Source of the DNA: Polytrichum commune
Taxonomy: Eukaryota; Streptophyta; Polytrichopsida; Polytrichales; Polytrichaceae
DNA: 64,000 nt
Direction: 5' to 3'
Assembly (NCBI GenBank): GCA_950295325.1
Contig: OX485808.1
Coordinates: 43,358,527-43,422,526, forward strand
The translations under genes were made by a program, and so were the position numbers. Positions 12,101 to 25,015 of this stretch are shown one piece after another. Under the pieces are notes generated by a model, which saw only the letters and a program-made list of their open reading frames with translations, made no database searches and was not told the DNA's origin. Every line of letters begins with the position of its first letter. The first letter of the stretch is position 1.

Positions 12101-14439
12101 AAGATGTAAACATAGATAAAATAAAATAAGAAATACAATCAATTGTGACAAGACATGAAAATTTTGCACAACTACCTAGTACTCCAAAAATACAAGGTTG
12201 CATTCAAATATAAGAAAGCTAAATACAAAAAATTTAAAAACATTTACATTAATTGTGTTGACAAACACATTCAAGTATAGTCCCATTCAAACCTTGTAAC
12301 AAACATTTACAATGTGAAGGGTTACGATACAACTCCCTAGGCGCACTCTTAGATCAACTAAGGATTCTCCATCCTCCGCCTTCATAGTTCCAATGCACTT
12401 TGGAGATGCTCCTTCATCAATGTGTGTATACCCCTTGGTCTACTTTATTCCCATGCCAAACTATAATCCTAAATAAAAACCTTGCAAGATCATACCCAAA
12501 ACCCCAAAAATAATACGTAATCACAATACCAACAAAGAAGAAATGAACCATGAAAGCTAAACCCTAAATTACACACGGAAAACATTGCAAAGGAAGTGGC
12601 CACTCTACGCTATCAATGCATGAAAAAAACCCTAGAACATGCTTAGGAAAAAATGTGAGCTTGACGATTGAGGATTGAGGTTGTGACAAAACCAAATCCA
12701 ATTGCAAGAAGTAGTTGAGGGTGATGATGGAGGCTATTAGGTTCTAAACATCCAACGAGGTCCCACATATTCAGCGTTGTTGCAAAACCCAACGGCCGTT
12801 GAGGAGCGCCAACACATTCATTCCCAAAAAACATCCCACGACATTTTCCTCCATACTAACACGCTTGATTCAAATTGGGACAGAAACTACACATTTCTTC
12901 ATCCAAGTAGTCAAACCCATAATTACTCTACTGATCCTACTACACACTTTTGGGGGGGATACTATGTCTATGACCTTGTTTTTTTTCTATTGATTACTAA
13001 AATGGAGGAAATATCTACCACCATACTTTAATATAATCATGTAGGGTATATATTTCCAATGCTATGGTAAATCTACAAAAATATAAATTTTACCCTTAAC
13101 GAATTAAATTGACCCTGTTTTTTTTATCTCACATGGTTTTCTAGAATTCCGATAGTCACCTCCCTGAGGACATATGCAATCATTCACAGAAGTAATACAC
13201 ATGCACTTCCAATAACTTTCATAACTACATCAAACAAATCTTATTTTTGTTGTTGGTTTGTCATACATTTGTTGCTACTGCAACAAAAAAATGTAAGACG
13301 TAAATGTGATGAATAAGAAAAACTAAACGAACGACACCCACGTACCTTACTTAAACAACCTTTGACTCTTCCTTCCTTTCTTTCCTTCCCGAAAAAGAAG
13401 AGAATGAGAAGTTCGTATGGGGGAGATAACATCCAAAGGAAAAGCCGTTTAACTTGTTTAAAAAGACTCCCATTTGGAGCTTTACCATGTACTCTCTACC
13501 AACCAAAATTGAAGGGTCTTGACTCTTCTGCCTGTCTACATGTACTAGCATCATGCGCTAGACTTGCAATATGGTAAGATACATGGATGAAAAATTTGCT
13601 CTCTTAGCTCGGTGGTTCTCACTTGAAGCCAACGAATATCATCCATGGCATGTGCAATAATTATGCTCGATGTAAACATTGGTCGCAAGAAAGCTATTAA
13701 AAGAAAAAATTATTTCAATTTTCATGCCACTAAACCTTTGGTCCATTATTTAGTCCAATATCTCATCATCGTCGTCATCATCATGTGAGCTTTGGAAAGG
13801 TAGACTAATTGTTCTACTCATCATGATGGAAGATGCATGCATTGCCCCTTTGACATGAAGCCATGGTTTACCATGATTAGAGGTTTGGGTCCGTGGAACT
13901 ATGAGTGGCCCGAAACAATGGACGGAGAAGTTTCGGTGACTCACATGGTTCAATGTCCTAAGGGAAAGAGGTATAAAGAACATGTCATAATTATATTGGT
14001 AATTGAGGGTGAAGGACACTCGAAGGGGCTCTATATGATAAATAATGTTGATGCAATGCAATGAGATGTAGCGATTCACATCATGTGAAAGATTCAATGA
14101 ATGAATGATGGCATCGTAAGTTTCAGGAAACTTTGTGATTTATCATTAATCTCGGTGTTGATCATCATCATACACTATAATTATAACCTATTGATCTTGT
14201 TGTCCATTCAAAACATGCATGATTCGCATATTGATGTGTTACATTTTGGAGCCTAACCAACGATCACCGATTCACTTACTTGGGCACTGGCAGTTTCAGA
14301 ATGCTGAGTGTGAAAATAAGCTATACTCACGCCAATTTTCAAAGTAGTTTCTTTATTGTTTGTTTTTTATAATTCTATTATTTGATTTGGAAAGCTTCTC
14401 ATAGAATTATATGTTTTTAAGCTAACTACAGCACATATC
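9195..14439. other. Non-coding interval with repeat fragments
   Basis: No gene is supported. 10640-10852 resembles the right half of the ~500 bp MITE family seen at 33030 and 24114 and ends gtgaagtggccc followed by TTA. 11161-11261 holds a short tandem repeat. 11530-11700 is a copy of the dispersed repeat also at 2730 and 56040. Poly-C runs (11759-11769) and AT-rich filler make up the rest. The frame at 10403-10834 lies inside the MITE-like repeat and is not a gene. Confidence 0.45.
11161..11261. repeat. Direct repeat of ~41 bp with internal palindrome, period 60
   Basis: The sequence beginning cctcagattcgccaaataag occurs at 11161 and again at 11221, nearly unchanged. Each copy contains the perfect palindrome gccaaataa/ttatttggc. 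The stretch between the copies is rich in tcatatca. No function is evident. Confidence 0.8.
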
Positions 14440-14790
14440 GACAACATGTGGAGGTCTATCTTAATGGGAAACTCATGACAACCCAACCAAATGTAAATTT
14501 CATTTGATGAATCAAGAAGGTTTTTCTTGCTAAAGAGTGGAACACTTTCCATCTCTCAAGGAAGAAACTAGATTACCTCCACCTCAATGATTTTTTCAAA
14601 CACGACTATGAATTAACAGTGATTGAAGCAATCATTGGAACTGTGACCACAATGCAAGAGCATTGCTGCTTATTGCACCTCGAATCATAGACTTGGCATT
14701 GAAGTTGGAAGGTGGTCGAATGTCCCTATCTCCATAAATAATAGATAATGCCATGTTTGCTCTTATAATGCAGCTGCAAATGAGGCACCA
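14440..14790 (+). mobile_element. LINE fragment (ORF2 C-terminal region), decayed
   Basis: In the plus direction this matches the same part of the LINE seen on the minus strand at 1-520 and 19985-20480: a degraded SHWETHDNPT block near 14465, then KEWN...LSRKKLDYLHL near 14530-14585, then a His/Cys-type C-terminal region. Stops and shifts break the frame. Only about 350 bp is recognisable, so it is a short relic in the opposite orientation to the other two. Confidence 0.65.
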
Positions 14791-15896
14791 TAATATTAAG
14801 TAACAAGCCCGGAATGATCTTCTCAAAAGAGCATCAACCCGGTGTGCGCCGGTTTGATGCTCTAATGAGAGCAAAGGAGGGGCTACCTTTGAGTTTTTCT
14901 TCATCTATTTTTTTAATCTATTTGGGTAGTTACTTGCACTACTAAGAATTATGTATGTGAGTTTCTAGAACAAAACTAATGCCAAGTGGCGGTAAAGGTT
15001 CTAATCCATCCTAAACATCTCTAATAGTTGTAAAGCAACAGAGAAGTTGGTGGAGTCAAAAGGTAGTCGTACTTTTTGGAAAAGTCTTCCCAAACCGGCA
15101 TTGGAAACCTCTACGATGCCTTTTTGAACCTACTATTTTTCATCGCTTCCCCATTCATTCACCCTTGCTTTGCAAACTTTTCTCTTTTTGTTGAGGTAAT
15201 ATTGTGAGTACTCAAAGGGTACCTCACTAGCATTGGTACTTGATGTCATGACACTTTCTGTTGGAATGTCCCTTATATAACCCCATGTACTCGATGTCAT
15301 CATTTGAGAATGTAGTGTTAGGCAACCTCGAGTCTTTCTTTCAATTGGACCAACAAGTTGGCGTTAGTCTCTATCTCATTAAGGCTAACGCACTTAGCTA
15401 CCGCACTTAGCCACTTCTAGGGAATTAGCTGAACCTTTGAAAGCATCTTGATGTACTTTCAATCTTTTGGCTTTTGGCATTTTGGCTTCACAGACTTTAG
15501 AATCAATTTCATTTCATTGTGGGTAGAAACACAATCGGCTCCACATTCTGAAGCAACGTAAGCTTTACATTGAGACAGTCTGAACAGTAATTTTCAAAGT
15601 AGTCTTATAATGGCGGGCAAAAAGTTTAATCACAATTGGCTCCACTTTTTGAAGCAACATATGCTTTGCTAGCCTATCAATTTCATTTCATTGTACCACC
15701 TATCAATTAATTAGCATTTTCTGAACAATGCTCTTGATGTTGAATACCAATTTTTTCAACACAATCCTAAAACAAAAGGCGTATAATGCCTGGAAAACCT
15801 TCTGCGCATTGGCCTACACCTGAGTAATGTTATGTAGAGTGCTGAGTGGGGTGCGTATCCTTTCTCAGAAACAATGAATGCTAGCCGTAGTAACAT
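14791..15896. other. Non-coding interval
   Basis: No gene is supported. Phrases such as aatttcatttcattgt and ttttcaaagtag recur within the interval (15505-15700), suggesting local duplication or old repeats, but no boundaries could be set. Confidence 0.4.
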
Positions 15897-15904
15897 CCTG
15901 ACGG

Positions 15905-16125
15905 CAATGAACAGGGCGAACCGGCTCCAGATGAACCGCTTGAGTTCGAGAAATAACCAGTTGAAATTCAACACTTCAGGAAAACAACCCATTATTTCAA
16001 GAAGAATTTATTGAATATACCACAATCTGGTATAGAAAAACGAAAAGATGTCAACTTGTAACCGGTTGGACATGGAAAGACTAGCATATTCACTGATTAT
16101 GCCCCAAAAATCTCCCCAAACACTG
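15905..16125 (+). mobile_element. hAT-type MITE, copy A
   Basis: A 221 bp element starting CAATGAACAGGG and ending CACTG, with imperfect inverted ends shared by six other copies in this window. The interior carries the family landmark taaccggttgga. The flanking 8 bp, cctgacgg (15897-15904) and cctcatgg (16126-16133), match at 6 of 8 positions, consistent with an aged hAT target-site duplication. No coding capacity. Confidence 0.8.
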
Positions 16126-16133
16126 CCTCATGG

Positions 16134-18652
16134 GAACGGAAACGAGGTGTGTTTAAACCTCTCTTTTGACTTTGATTGCAAACACGATGATGCAGCTGTG
16201 GCATACAATCATGAGTTATCGAGTCCTTGAATGCGAAAATAAGTTAACCCAACTTCAAGCATCATTCTGGAATCTGGTTACTAAGATTTGCTGTCACACT
16301 GGCAAAGTTTCCATCCCACTGGACCGCACTGCCTGCCGCTGCTGCTGCTGTTGCATCTGCATCTGCATGCAGTCTCAAACGGCACAGGATGAAGTGATTT
16401 ATTAAAGTGACAAACCAGGAACCTCCAGGAATTATGATTCCCGTCTTTGAATGTGCGCATAAGTTGAAACGGTGTGCAGCTGGAGTGGTACAGCCAAGTG
16501 TCCGACTCCAACATCGAAACTTCTAAAAACAAAACGAGCAAGAAATTGTATTTGAGTTTGTTTACTTTAAATCAGTGCGTGTGGGGGAAACACCATGAGT
16601 GCAACTTGGCAGAAATCTACTAGTTCGTGTCTGCTCCATCAATACGAGGGTGGCACTAAGTTAACGCTTTCTCATGATTCGAATGTGCCACTTGCAGAGC
16701 GTATTTACGACGCCCAACTTTCCCATCTACCTCTTGAAAATATCTTGTAGGGCCGCATCGGTGAACAAAAAATTGTCGACTGTCTTGGACTCACCCGCAG
16801 CTGGTAACATAGAATCTTTCCTACCAATTCTTGCTCAAAGTAACGAGAGCCGGTATTCAACAAACACTTTTCTTTCTGCACCTACTTCTCCAACAGTAAC
16901 CGTGCCTCACACGCTCGGTTTTCCTTCTTCTTGTTTGCTATGAATTTGCATATCCGGAATATTTCCGGATACATTCAATCTGAATGTGGGGAATGTTCTA
17001 TGGAAAGATGTCAATCCCACAAAATATTGTTGTGGATCTGAATGATGTTATGTGTGCTTGGAATTGAGAGGCTTGATATTTTTGTGGAACTGCAAATGTA
17101 GCTATGGAATTTAGAAACACGCCCCGTAATATTTTTGGGTTTTTTTCTCTAGGAGGTGTTATGATTTACCAAAGGCAAAGTGTTTGAGACATTAAGTGAC
17201 CATATTGGTCCCCCCCCCCCTTTTGCTTGCTCGTTGAGTGACCATATGATGGTTGCCCTCTAGATCGTGTTGTGGACCCAACTGGCCTATAAGTAGATTA
17301 CGTAGCCCAACTGTGAAGGCAATCATGCCTACCCATTAATGGTTGCTATCTCGTCCTAGCCTTGATTGGGCATATTTGACTTAACTAACCAAATTAGGGT
17401 TGCTCAATGTTGTGGAGGTGTTGTGCACAAAATGCGAGGGCAAAACCGTCATGGGAAGCGCTCACTTCTCATCCTAAATCGGGTAGTTTGGAATCTTATA
17501 ACTTAGCTCAACATCACTATTCCTTGAATGACTACTAGGGACCTCATAAGACCCATGAAAAAGTGACCAAATAAGGTACAATCATGTCACGTTATGAAAC
17601 ACACGATTAGTGCGAGGGTGATTATTTATTTATTGAACCAAATAGAATCGATTCCAACACATGGTTGTAGCCAGGTTCCTCACAATTTTCAAAGCGCGTA
17701 TGAACATCCACTTAGACAAGGATATGACTTTTGGACAATTGACTCGCGTCATTTAAAACTCTACGTCACTTAAAACTTGTCCTATGTCAAAAAAAACTTT
17801 CTAAATATGTAACCAAAGTTGAAGATTTGCATTCTTATTTCACCATTGCCCAAGACTTATATGCTAGTAGTGATCCTAATCATTGTCAAAGTGAAGATTA
17901 AATGGGTTATCTTTTCTAGGTTATCAAAAAATCATGTAGGTCCCCCCCCTCCCCAGGTCCTCATTATAATGACTATTCTATTTCAAACACGTTGTCCGAT
18001 CGCTTTTCAATGTTCACATGCCTTTTTGATGTCCGTTTTCTGATTCACAACCAACCACACAACTCATATATAGAGATGTCCATTTAATATCAGACATTGA
18101 ATCAAGAACATCTACCTTATCAACACAGAGAAACTGACTGCAACAAATGTGTCAAATCTTTTACCCATGTCTCTACGTGAAAGATTTGGTAACGATTAGG
18201 TTGCTTATTTGTGTCGATGGATAATTGGAATGCTCCCGAAAATTGGTTGCAGAGCCCAGGCCGACCTGGATATGATTCACCCAAGTCAATTTCCGTTAAT
18301 TAAGCTGCACCATAATTGTGGCAGTTATCAACTGTAATTTGTCAACAAGAATTCATGAAGGATCAAATTCTGTACCCAATAAACATAATTCAAGAGTGCC
18401 AGGCCTTCCTGGGACGCGTGGACAGAATGGTTTGACAAGAGGTGATGAGCTTGATGAGCGCACTTCCTCCATTATTACTTAAGTTACAAATTATGACGGG
18501 ATCCTGTAACACGCATTATGTACTTATCACATTTAAGGATCTTATTAATCCATACATGTCTACTTAGCATTGAATAGCAACTTCCTTCTTCATCACACAC
18601 TGTCCGGTCAGAACCGCCTGCTCAGATACAGTCTCTGAAAACAACTTGCTGC
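16134..18652. other. Non-coding interval, one unverified open frame and a dispersed repeat
   Basis: 16674-16943 is open for 89 codons on the plus strand with a Ser/Thr/Pro-rich end (SAPTSPTVTVPHT), but it has no recognisable domain or partner exon and is not called as a gene. A CTG-rich stretch lies at 16333-16370. 17590-18100 is a minus-oriented copy of the dispersed repeat also found in introns 1 and 10 of the ABCG gene. The remainder is featureless. Confidence 0.4.
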
Positions 18653-18660
18653 ATCCACAT

Positions 18661-18897
18661 CAGTGTCCGGGGAGATTTTGGGCAAAATTGGTCAAGATCC
18701 AAGGGTTTTTGAGTCCAATCACTTACGTGTCATTATCTTTCAGACTATTCCTTTATCAATTTGAGGTACAGCCCATAGATTTTTCTAAAGTGATCGCCAT
18801 CGGCGATTTGCCTAAAGTCTTGAACTCGAACCAGTCATTTCTCAAACTCAAGCAGCCCATTTGTACGTAACTAGTGGTCAGATCTCCCTGGACTACA
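18661..18897 (-). mobile_element. hAT-type MITE, copy F
   Basis: A reverse-orientation copy of the family: it starts CAGTGTCCGGGGAG and carries the reverse complement of the shared interior (ctcgaaccagtcatttctc). Flanking octamers atccacat (18653-18660) and atctacat (18898-18905) match at 7 of 8. It sits only about 120 bp from copy B in opposite orientation. Confidence 0.78.
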
Positions 18898-19015
18898 ATC
18901 TACATCAGCCCATTTTATTAAATTTTGGAAATGAGCTGAGATAAATACTACAGTAAAGAGCTGTTCCGGAGAATGGGTGAGTGTGCAAAAGCGTGGTTGA
19001 GGTTGAGGACACCAC

Positions 19016-19302
19016 CAATGATCAGGGAGAACCGGCAGTTAGTTACAAATGAACCGGTTGAAGTTCGAGAAATAACCGGGTGAAGTTCAAGATTGTAGTG
19101 AAAGAGCAAGCAGAGAAAAAAAGCCAAAATCACCGGTCGAAGTTCAAGATTGTAGGAAAATTACCGATCATTTCTGAGGAATTTATAGAATAAAACCCCA
19201 ATTTAATGAAGGAAAATCGGAGGATGTGTCAACATGTAACCGGTTGGACTTGCAAACACTAGGATCTCAACCGATTATGCCCAAATTTCACCCCGATCAC
19301 TG
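19016..19302 (+). mobile_element. hAT-type MITE, copy B, perfect 8 bp target duplication
   Basis: This copy starts CAATGATCAGGGAGA and ends CACTG. The identical octamer gacaccac flanks both ends (19008-19015 and 19303-19310). This is the clearest proof that the family inserts with 8 bp duplications, as hAT elements do. At 287 bp it is longer than its relatives because an internal stretch ending gaagttcaagattgtag is duplicated. Confidence 0.88.
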
Positions 19303-19310
19303 GACACCAC

Positions 19311-19984
19311 CTGATGATTGCCAAAGGTTAGATGTAACCGTCTCATGATCCTACCATCCGCAATCTAAATTTGGCAGAAAGAGTTTTGAGATAATGAATT
19401 GGGAGCAACTCTACTATATCCGTCCATTCAAGCAGAAAAACTTTGACGATGGGTGATGAATATGTGAGTGTATGGGTTGCATCAAATGGACTTCAGGAAA
19501 CCTCTACTTCACCCCATATTTATGAAAAGACACTAGATTGTCATGACAACCAATTACTAGGCCTTTGCAGCTAGATCCACCTCTAAGTTTTTGAAAAGAA
19601 GGCAGAATGTGTAGATAATCTTACCTTGGCAATCTCCAAATTGACAAACTCCAAACTTGGAACTCAGCTGTTGATCTCTAACTCACATCCAATTTTCAGA
19701 GTCCCTTCCAATTTTCGTCATTGCTGAAACCTGGTCAATGGATTATTCTATATGTGGGGATTCAAGACATTAAGTTACTGTGATCAAGGCCCAATTGACA
19801 AGTTGCCTACCAACATATATGGTAGACAAACCCATTTCCAATATCCTCCCAATCTTAATAAATGTACTCTCCTGTAGTTGTCATTTTTTAATGTGATGGA
19901 AAACGATGTGAAGAATCATATATGTGAAATGGAATGAAATTGATTTTAAAGTTTGGGATGCCGAAAGGTTAGTGGGAGTAAAAG
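19311..19984. other. Non-coding interval
   Basis: Nothing recognisable; short frames only, no repeats with definable ends. Confidence 0.4.
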
Positions 19985-20935
19985 TACATCAAGATGGGTT
20001 CAAACCAACTAATTCTTTAGAGTGGCAAAATGCAATAGTCTCCGTGAGATAGAGGCTACAGTCAACTTTATGGTCCAATGGAAAGAAAGTTTTGAGGCTC
20101 CTTAGAACCCCATTTTCATATAGTGATGAAAACTTATCTCTAATGGGGTTATACATGGGACATTCCAACACAAAGTGTGCCTCATTGTCAACTGCATTAT
20201 GGAAGCAAAAGTTGCATAATAGTCTAGTATCTCTAGAAATAGGGACAGTCAATTGTTGTCCAGTTTCAATGGCAAGTCTTTGGTTTGAGGTGTGATAGGC
20301 ATCAATGATCTTGCATTGTGGTGGTGTCAATATTTGCTTCAAGTACAACCCACATTTGTAGTTGAGAAAATCATTGAGGTGGATGTAATCTAGTTTCTTC
20401 CTTGAGAGATGAAAAGAGTTCCACTCTATAGCAAGAGAAGCTTCCTTGATATCATCATATGCTATATTCGATGTAGTTGCGTTGTCGTGGGTTTCCCAAT
20501 GAGATAGCCCCCAATGATGTCTTCCACATGGTTGTTGATTTGTGTCATGTGTTGAAATCCTTGTTCGGCCTGGTGTTGGGATAGTGGGGTTGCTTTACTA
20601 ACTAGCCAAGAGGGGGATAAGTGGGCAAGCCATTGCTGAAAGCCCACAGTGAGCTTGAGAGTGTACAATCCTACGGGTTTCTCCAAATTCGACCGGCAAA
20701 ATATGATAGGTAGTCAAAGAATGCACTTTGACGTGATACATCATATGCATCTTCATGCCCTTCTTAAAAACCTTCCAATGAGGGTGTTTCAAGTCGCCTC
20801 CCCAAATTTCAGTGCCATATGTGAAACTTGGAAACACCGAAACCTTGAAGAGATGGGATTTGAGTTCCCAGCATGTGACTCTAGCTACTGCTTCTTTCCT
20901 TAAAATGCTCATCAAAGCTTTCATTTAGTCTTCAC
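19985..20935 (-). mobile_element. LINE fragment (RT thumb to C-terminal zinc region), decayed
   Basis: Minus-strand frames in sequence give a thumb-like region (LRKEAVARVTCWELKSHLFK...FTYGTEIWGGD, 20598-20924), then a linker (GFQQWLAHLSPSWLVSKAT, 20462-20686). The C-terminal block (19989-20348) has LCNFCFHNAVDNEAHFVLECP, the Cys/His arrangement typical of plant LINE ORF2 C-termini (zf-RVT). It ends ELVGLNPS and a stop near 19989. Frameshifts separate the three parts, so it is inactive. It is the best preserved of the three LINE pieces. Confidence 0.8.
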
Positions 20936-22885
20936 ATTCGGTGTGAAGATAAAAGTAAGTTAAAAGGGACACGGATTTGGATTCCTTTCAAAAAACCACC
21001 GATTATATTGAAGTTTTCATCTCCTGGTTATCAAGAATAAGTCGACCTATGTTTTGAATATGACTTGGAAAAGAATCTTGCCTTTAAAAATTTATGGTGA
21101 AAACAAAGCATGACTTTTTTGGTTAAATTTTCGAGTACGAATGGTCCTGTGGAATTTTCGAGTACCCTTGAAAAAAAACAGTGCAGTATCATACTTCTAC
21201 TGCACTATTGCGAAATTGCTGACTGGTAATGAGAACGGATCTGTACGTTACTTGGTACAGTTCACTGCCTGGGTGTGTCATTATCTGACTCTATGGAACC
21301 TTTTGAAATGAATATTTAATCAGTCATTTAAGTCCAATTAAACCGCGTATAAACATGTATATTTCTGGAGCAACTCAACCACTTTGAATGATTTTGTCGC
21401 TGCGCATTTGGATATTACGAAAGCACGATCATGTTGACCAATATGAGATTGACTACATTTCTCCCTCTTTAGTATGACACGTTTGGGAAACACAAAAAAA
21501 GTCATATTATTGAGGTGTCGTCTTCTCATTAATATGACAAATGGCGTAAAAGTTGTTGTATTATTGAGGGAATACAAAAACATAAGTAATATGAGCTTAA
21601 AATACATATACATATATACAACAAGTTTGAGCAATATAGATGGTATGAAATAATATTTTATAACTTCAAATAGATACAAATATTCTCAAGAACTCTTGAA
21701 ATAGGAGTCCAAAGATTTTTGGTGTTGCCTACCCAAGTTAGCAATTGTCATCTTATCTTAATTCTCTACTAACTTTTGAAAACTAATACTTTCATTAACA
21801 CCAAAATATAAAGAGTCCTCTAATAAGAAAACTAGACAACAATGATGCACAGTTAGCATCACTAAGCTTTATTGTAGGTCAAGCAACATCATCCATATCT
21901 ACTGAATCTAGATCAACATTAAGATCAAAGTCTTGTGCAGAATTGGTTCCCAAAGCAGCATCCACCAACTCAACAATATTCAATTCTAGCTCAGTAATCT
22001 TTTCCCCTTCAATCAACAAGTGTGTCTCGATTGACATCTCATCTAGGCAAGAGGCCACTCTAACCCTAAACCATGTCCATTCTACACTAAACCCTAATTC
22101 ACATTAAGTTCCCAATGATAAGTGAAGTTCCCAAGTAATTCCCAAGTGAAAATGGATGCATCTTAGATGTGCATAACATCGATGAAAAGAATTTCAACAT
22201 TAACGACCTCTTTCGTATGACAAAACGGAGATTCTAAATGTCACATTATCGAGTGTCGTAGTCGTATTAAAGAGGGAGTTTTTAACTAAAAAGTTTGGTC
22301 TCGCAAAAATGTGTCATAATATCAGGGTGTCGTATAAAGGAGTGTCGTATTAACAAGGTTAGACACTATACCTGTAACGTACCAACTGATCCTGGATTCC
22401 AAATTGCACACTGCTTCTTAATTATGTGTTCTATTATGACGAAGCCTGACCTAACTTAAAGGTAAGTTGGTGGAACTGCCAGAGAATATACATACATACT
22501 TATCTATATTACCATACGGTAATTATGTCACAGAACTGCAACATCCAGATAATATGCAGGTGTCATAATAAGACTATCAAGTGTCAAAATAAGGCATAAT
22601 AAGGCATAATAACACATATTACAAGAATATTCATACAATAAGGTTTTTGAACTTCTATAATTATAATATTCTAAAACTCATGCATACCGGATTTCCTTAT
22701 TAGATATTCTTATTATCCATTGCATGCGGGAAACACAGAGTTCAACTGTGTTAAATAAGATATCATCCGATTCATCCTCTTGAGTTCTTTGCAACTGAAT
22801 TCGTTGAGAGAACAAGTGTTAAGGTTTGTGAAAGAAAAACAAAAACAAATTGCTCCATCTTATGCATGTTGGTGTGCTGGCCGGG
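20936..22885. other. Non-coding interval; candidate DNA transposon remnant at ~21415-22380
   Basis: The two sides of this region carry related sequence in opposite orientation. On the left is ctccctctttagtatgaca (around 21461-21480); on the right is cgtattaaagaggga (around 22261-22277). Both sides also carry further ...atattattgagg / gtcgtattaa-type subterminal motifs. This pattern suggests a non-autonomous DNA element of about 0.95 kb, but exact ends and target duplication were not found. The open frame at 21338-21679 lies inside it and is not a gene. Confidence 0.4.
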
Positions 22886-23360
22886 GAGTAAGGGGCTACA
22901 AGTAACTTGTAAATACATATTGGTATGAAAAGAAGAACATCGGTAAGTAACAACTAGGTAATTAGATTAATTGAGGTATTTGATTGATGCAAGAAGGGCT
23001 TTGCGAATTCTTATAAAGATGAGGGTACTTGAGGGTCAACTTTACCATTACAACCCTCCGGACTCCAATTTGTGTGGCGAATGATGAGCTGGATTAAGTG
23101 GAGCATACCTTATCATAATTAGAATGACACTATTGCCAATGTGATATTAGTCCAAACCTTGATCAATAATTTATTGTTTGCACACCCATGATGCGTATTA
23201 TTAACTTAGATTTAGGAGTTGGCACCCTAGACCTTGAGAAGATTTAAAAACATGAAGTGATAATATGGGAGTAAGGGGTCTAGAAGTAAGTTATAGGTAC
23301 ATACTGATATAAAAGAAGAACACAGTCAAGTAACAACTAGAGCTAGATAAACATCTAAAT

Positions 23361-23720
23361 GTACACTATAACCTCCCTAATATTATGCTTGTGGCAACCA
23401 AAGTGCACGTGATATTAAGGAGGTCTTTAATGTTAACATGAATGTGTAATAATAGAAAAATCATGTAGTGTATGACATTATGGAATAAAAAATCAACATT
23501 ACAATAATGACAATAATTACAATGATGACAACGTGATGGTGCGAGTGTGTGGCTTGAATTCTGTAGTGGTTTATTGAAATGTCAAAACCCATGATATACG
23601 CGAAATAAACGTGACAACAAGGAGATATATTAAAACCGAGAACATCCCGTTCCTTGGGGTTTGGGGATATAAGAGAAGGAGTGACATTAAGGAAGGTGAT
23701 ATTATTAAGGTGAGGGTGTA
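23361..23720. mobile_element. Candidate MITE inserted in the middle repeat copy
   Basis: This ~360 bp stretch is absent from the first and third copies of the surrounding repeat. Its ends are loosely inverted: tacactataacctccctaa on the left, and on the right the reverse complement of atacaccctcaccttaa. The sequence type resembles the subterminal motifs at 21415-22380. Ends are approximate. Confidence 0.45.
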
Positions 23721-24113
23721 TGTGATTGCTGCAACAAGGGCTCAGTTTACAGGTTCTCATAATGATGAGGGAAAGTGGGTCAGCTTTGCCATTACCCTCC
23801 GGACTCCAGTTTGTCTGGCAAGTGATGACCAGGGTTCAATGGAGGATCATAACTTACCATGATAAATTTTGCATGCACTATTGCCAATGCTTGCAATTCA
23901 AGCAGCTTGCATGCAATACTCACAGCAACTCTAAACTGTATTTGGTGGGCTCAATATAACATGTTACAACTAGTGCAAGTTGGTGCATGATCAAGCTGCC
24001 AAGAGGTCAATTTCTTCGGAGCGAATTAGGTCCACACCTTGGTAATTATTTGCATGCTCATCCTTGCGTACTTTTGTTTTGGATTCGCCACCCGGGCCTA
24101 GAGAAGACTGAGA

Positions 24114-24582
24114 GCCACTTCACACACAAGACTGAGGGCCCATGACCATTGAACTCCAAGCATTCTCATAGGCAAAAAAGGCGGAGCCGGTCCAAGTTCG
24201 CTTCACATTGCACTTGAGGGACTAATGGAGTAAGTGAATGCAAGATGGATGTAAAGTCTACGTGGATTCTTACATGACATCAAACGGATCAAGTTTTATG
24301 TTCACTTGGACTATTTTGAAAAAACACCTTTTGGGGTAAGTTTAACACAAAACCGGGAGACCATGACACTCTAAAATCTCACAACCGTTGATTTATTATA
24401 TTTGATCATGTGTGAAGACCCCGCATGAAAAGAAATTCATTGAAATAGCATTTGGTTGAGGGCCCCATCACATATGAGTTCACACTACACTTAATTTGGG
24501 AAGTGTCTTGGGACGGCCTTTGGCCGCTTCTTTTAGGCTCTCACAATTTCATGGTCGCTCTTGGTTCGTGTGTGAAGTGGCC
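24114..24582. mobile_element. Harbinger-like MITE, ~470 bp (GCCACTTCACACAC family)
   Basis: The left end is gccacttcacacacaag and the right end is its near inverse, cgtgtgtgaagtggc. The interior matches the copy at 33030-33527 in opposite orientation (shared stretches aggccgtccc/gggacggcct and tcctcac/gtgtgaagacc). No ORF with a recognisable domain. A clean target duplication is not visible in this copy. Confidence 0.65.
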
Positions 24583-25015
24583 TCGAGAAACATGGCATAA
24601 ATACATACATACAGGTATAAAAGAACAAAATTTGTTGAGTAGCAGCTAGCTAGGGAAGTAACTGTATGTATCTGATTGATGCAACAAAAGGGCTCAGTCT
24701 GCAGGTGCTCATAAAGATGAGGGAAGTGGGCCAGCTTTACCATTACAACCCCCCGGACTCCAGTTTGTGTGGCGAGTGATGACCAGGGTTAAGTGAAGGA
24801 TCGTAACTTATCATCATAACTTTCCTTTTGCATGACACTATTGCCAATGCCATGCTGGGTCTCGCCGAGTCAAGCTCGCATGCGGTACTTTAAAACTTAC
24901 AGCAGCTCTGAACTGTAGTTGGTGGGCTTATTACATCTTACAAATTAGACTTGCAAGCTGATGCATGCTCAAGCTGCTGCTACCTGCCGATCAAGAGATA
25001 AGTTTGTTTGCAGCA

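Larger units (their letters stand above)
22886..25015 (+). repeat. Three diverged copies of a segment upstream of the ABCG gene
   Basis: Three same-orientation copies can be aligned: 22886-23215, 23266-24030 and 24590-25015. Each begins with a block containing tacatactgatataaaagaag or similar, then gattgatgcaa...agggct, then ctccggactcca...tgtggcgagtgatga, then cactattgccaatg. The middle copy is interrupted by an insertion at about 23361-23720, and a MITE (24114-24582) lies between copies 2 and 3. The third copy leads into the 5' region of the ABCG gene. It could be a triplicated promoter-proximal segment or a dispersed repeat; sequence alone does not decide. Confidence 0.6.

Noticed and set aside
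16674-16943. Plus-strand 89-codon frame with Ser/Pro-rich end
   Set aside because: No recognisable domain, no partner exons and no homologous copy; kept only as a note.
21338-21679. Minus-strand 113-codon frame
   Set aside because: It lies inside a probable DNA transposon remnant and looks like low-complexity hydrophobic translation of AT-rich DNA.
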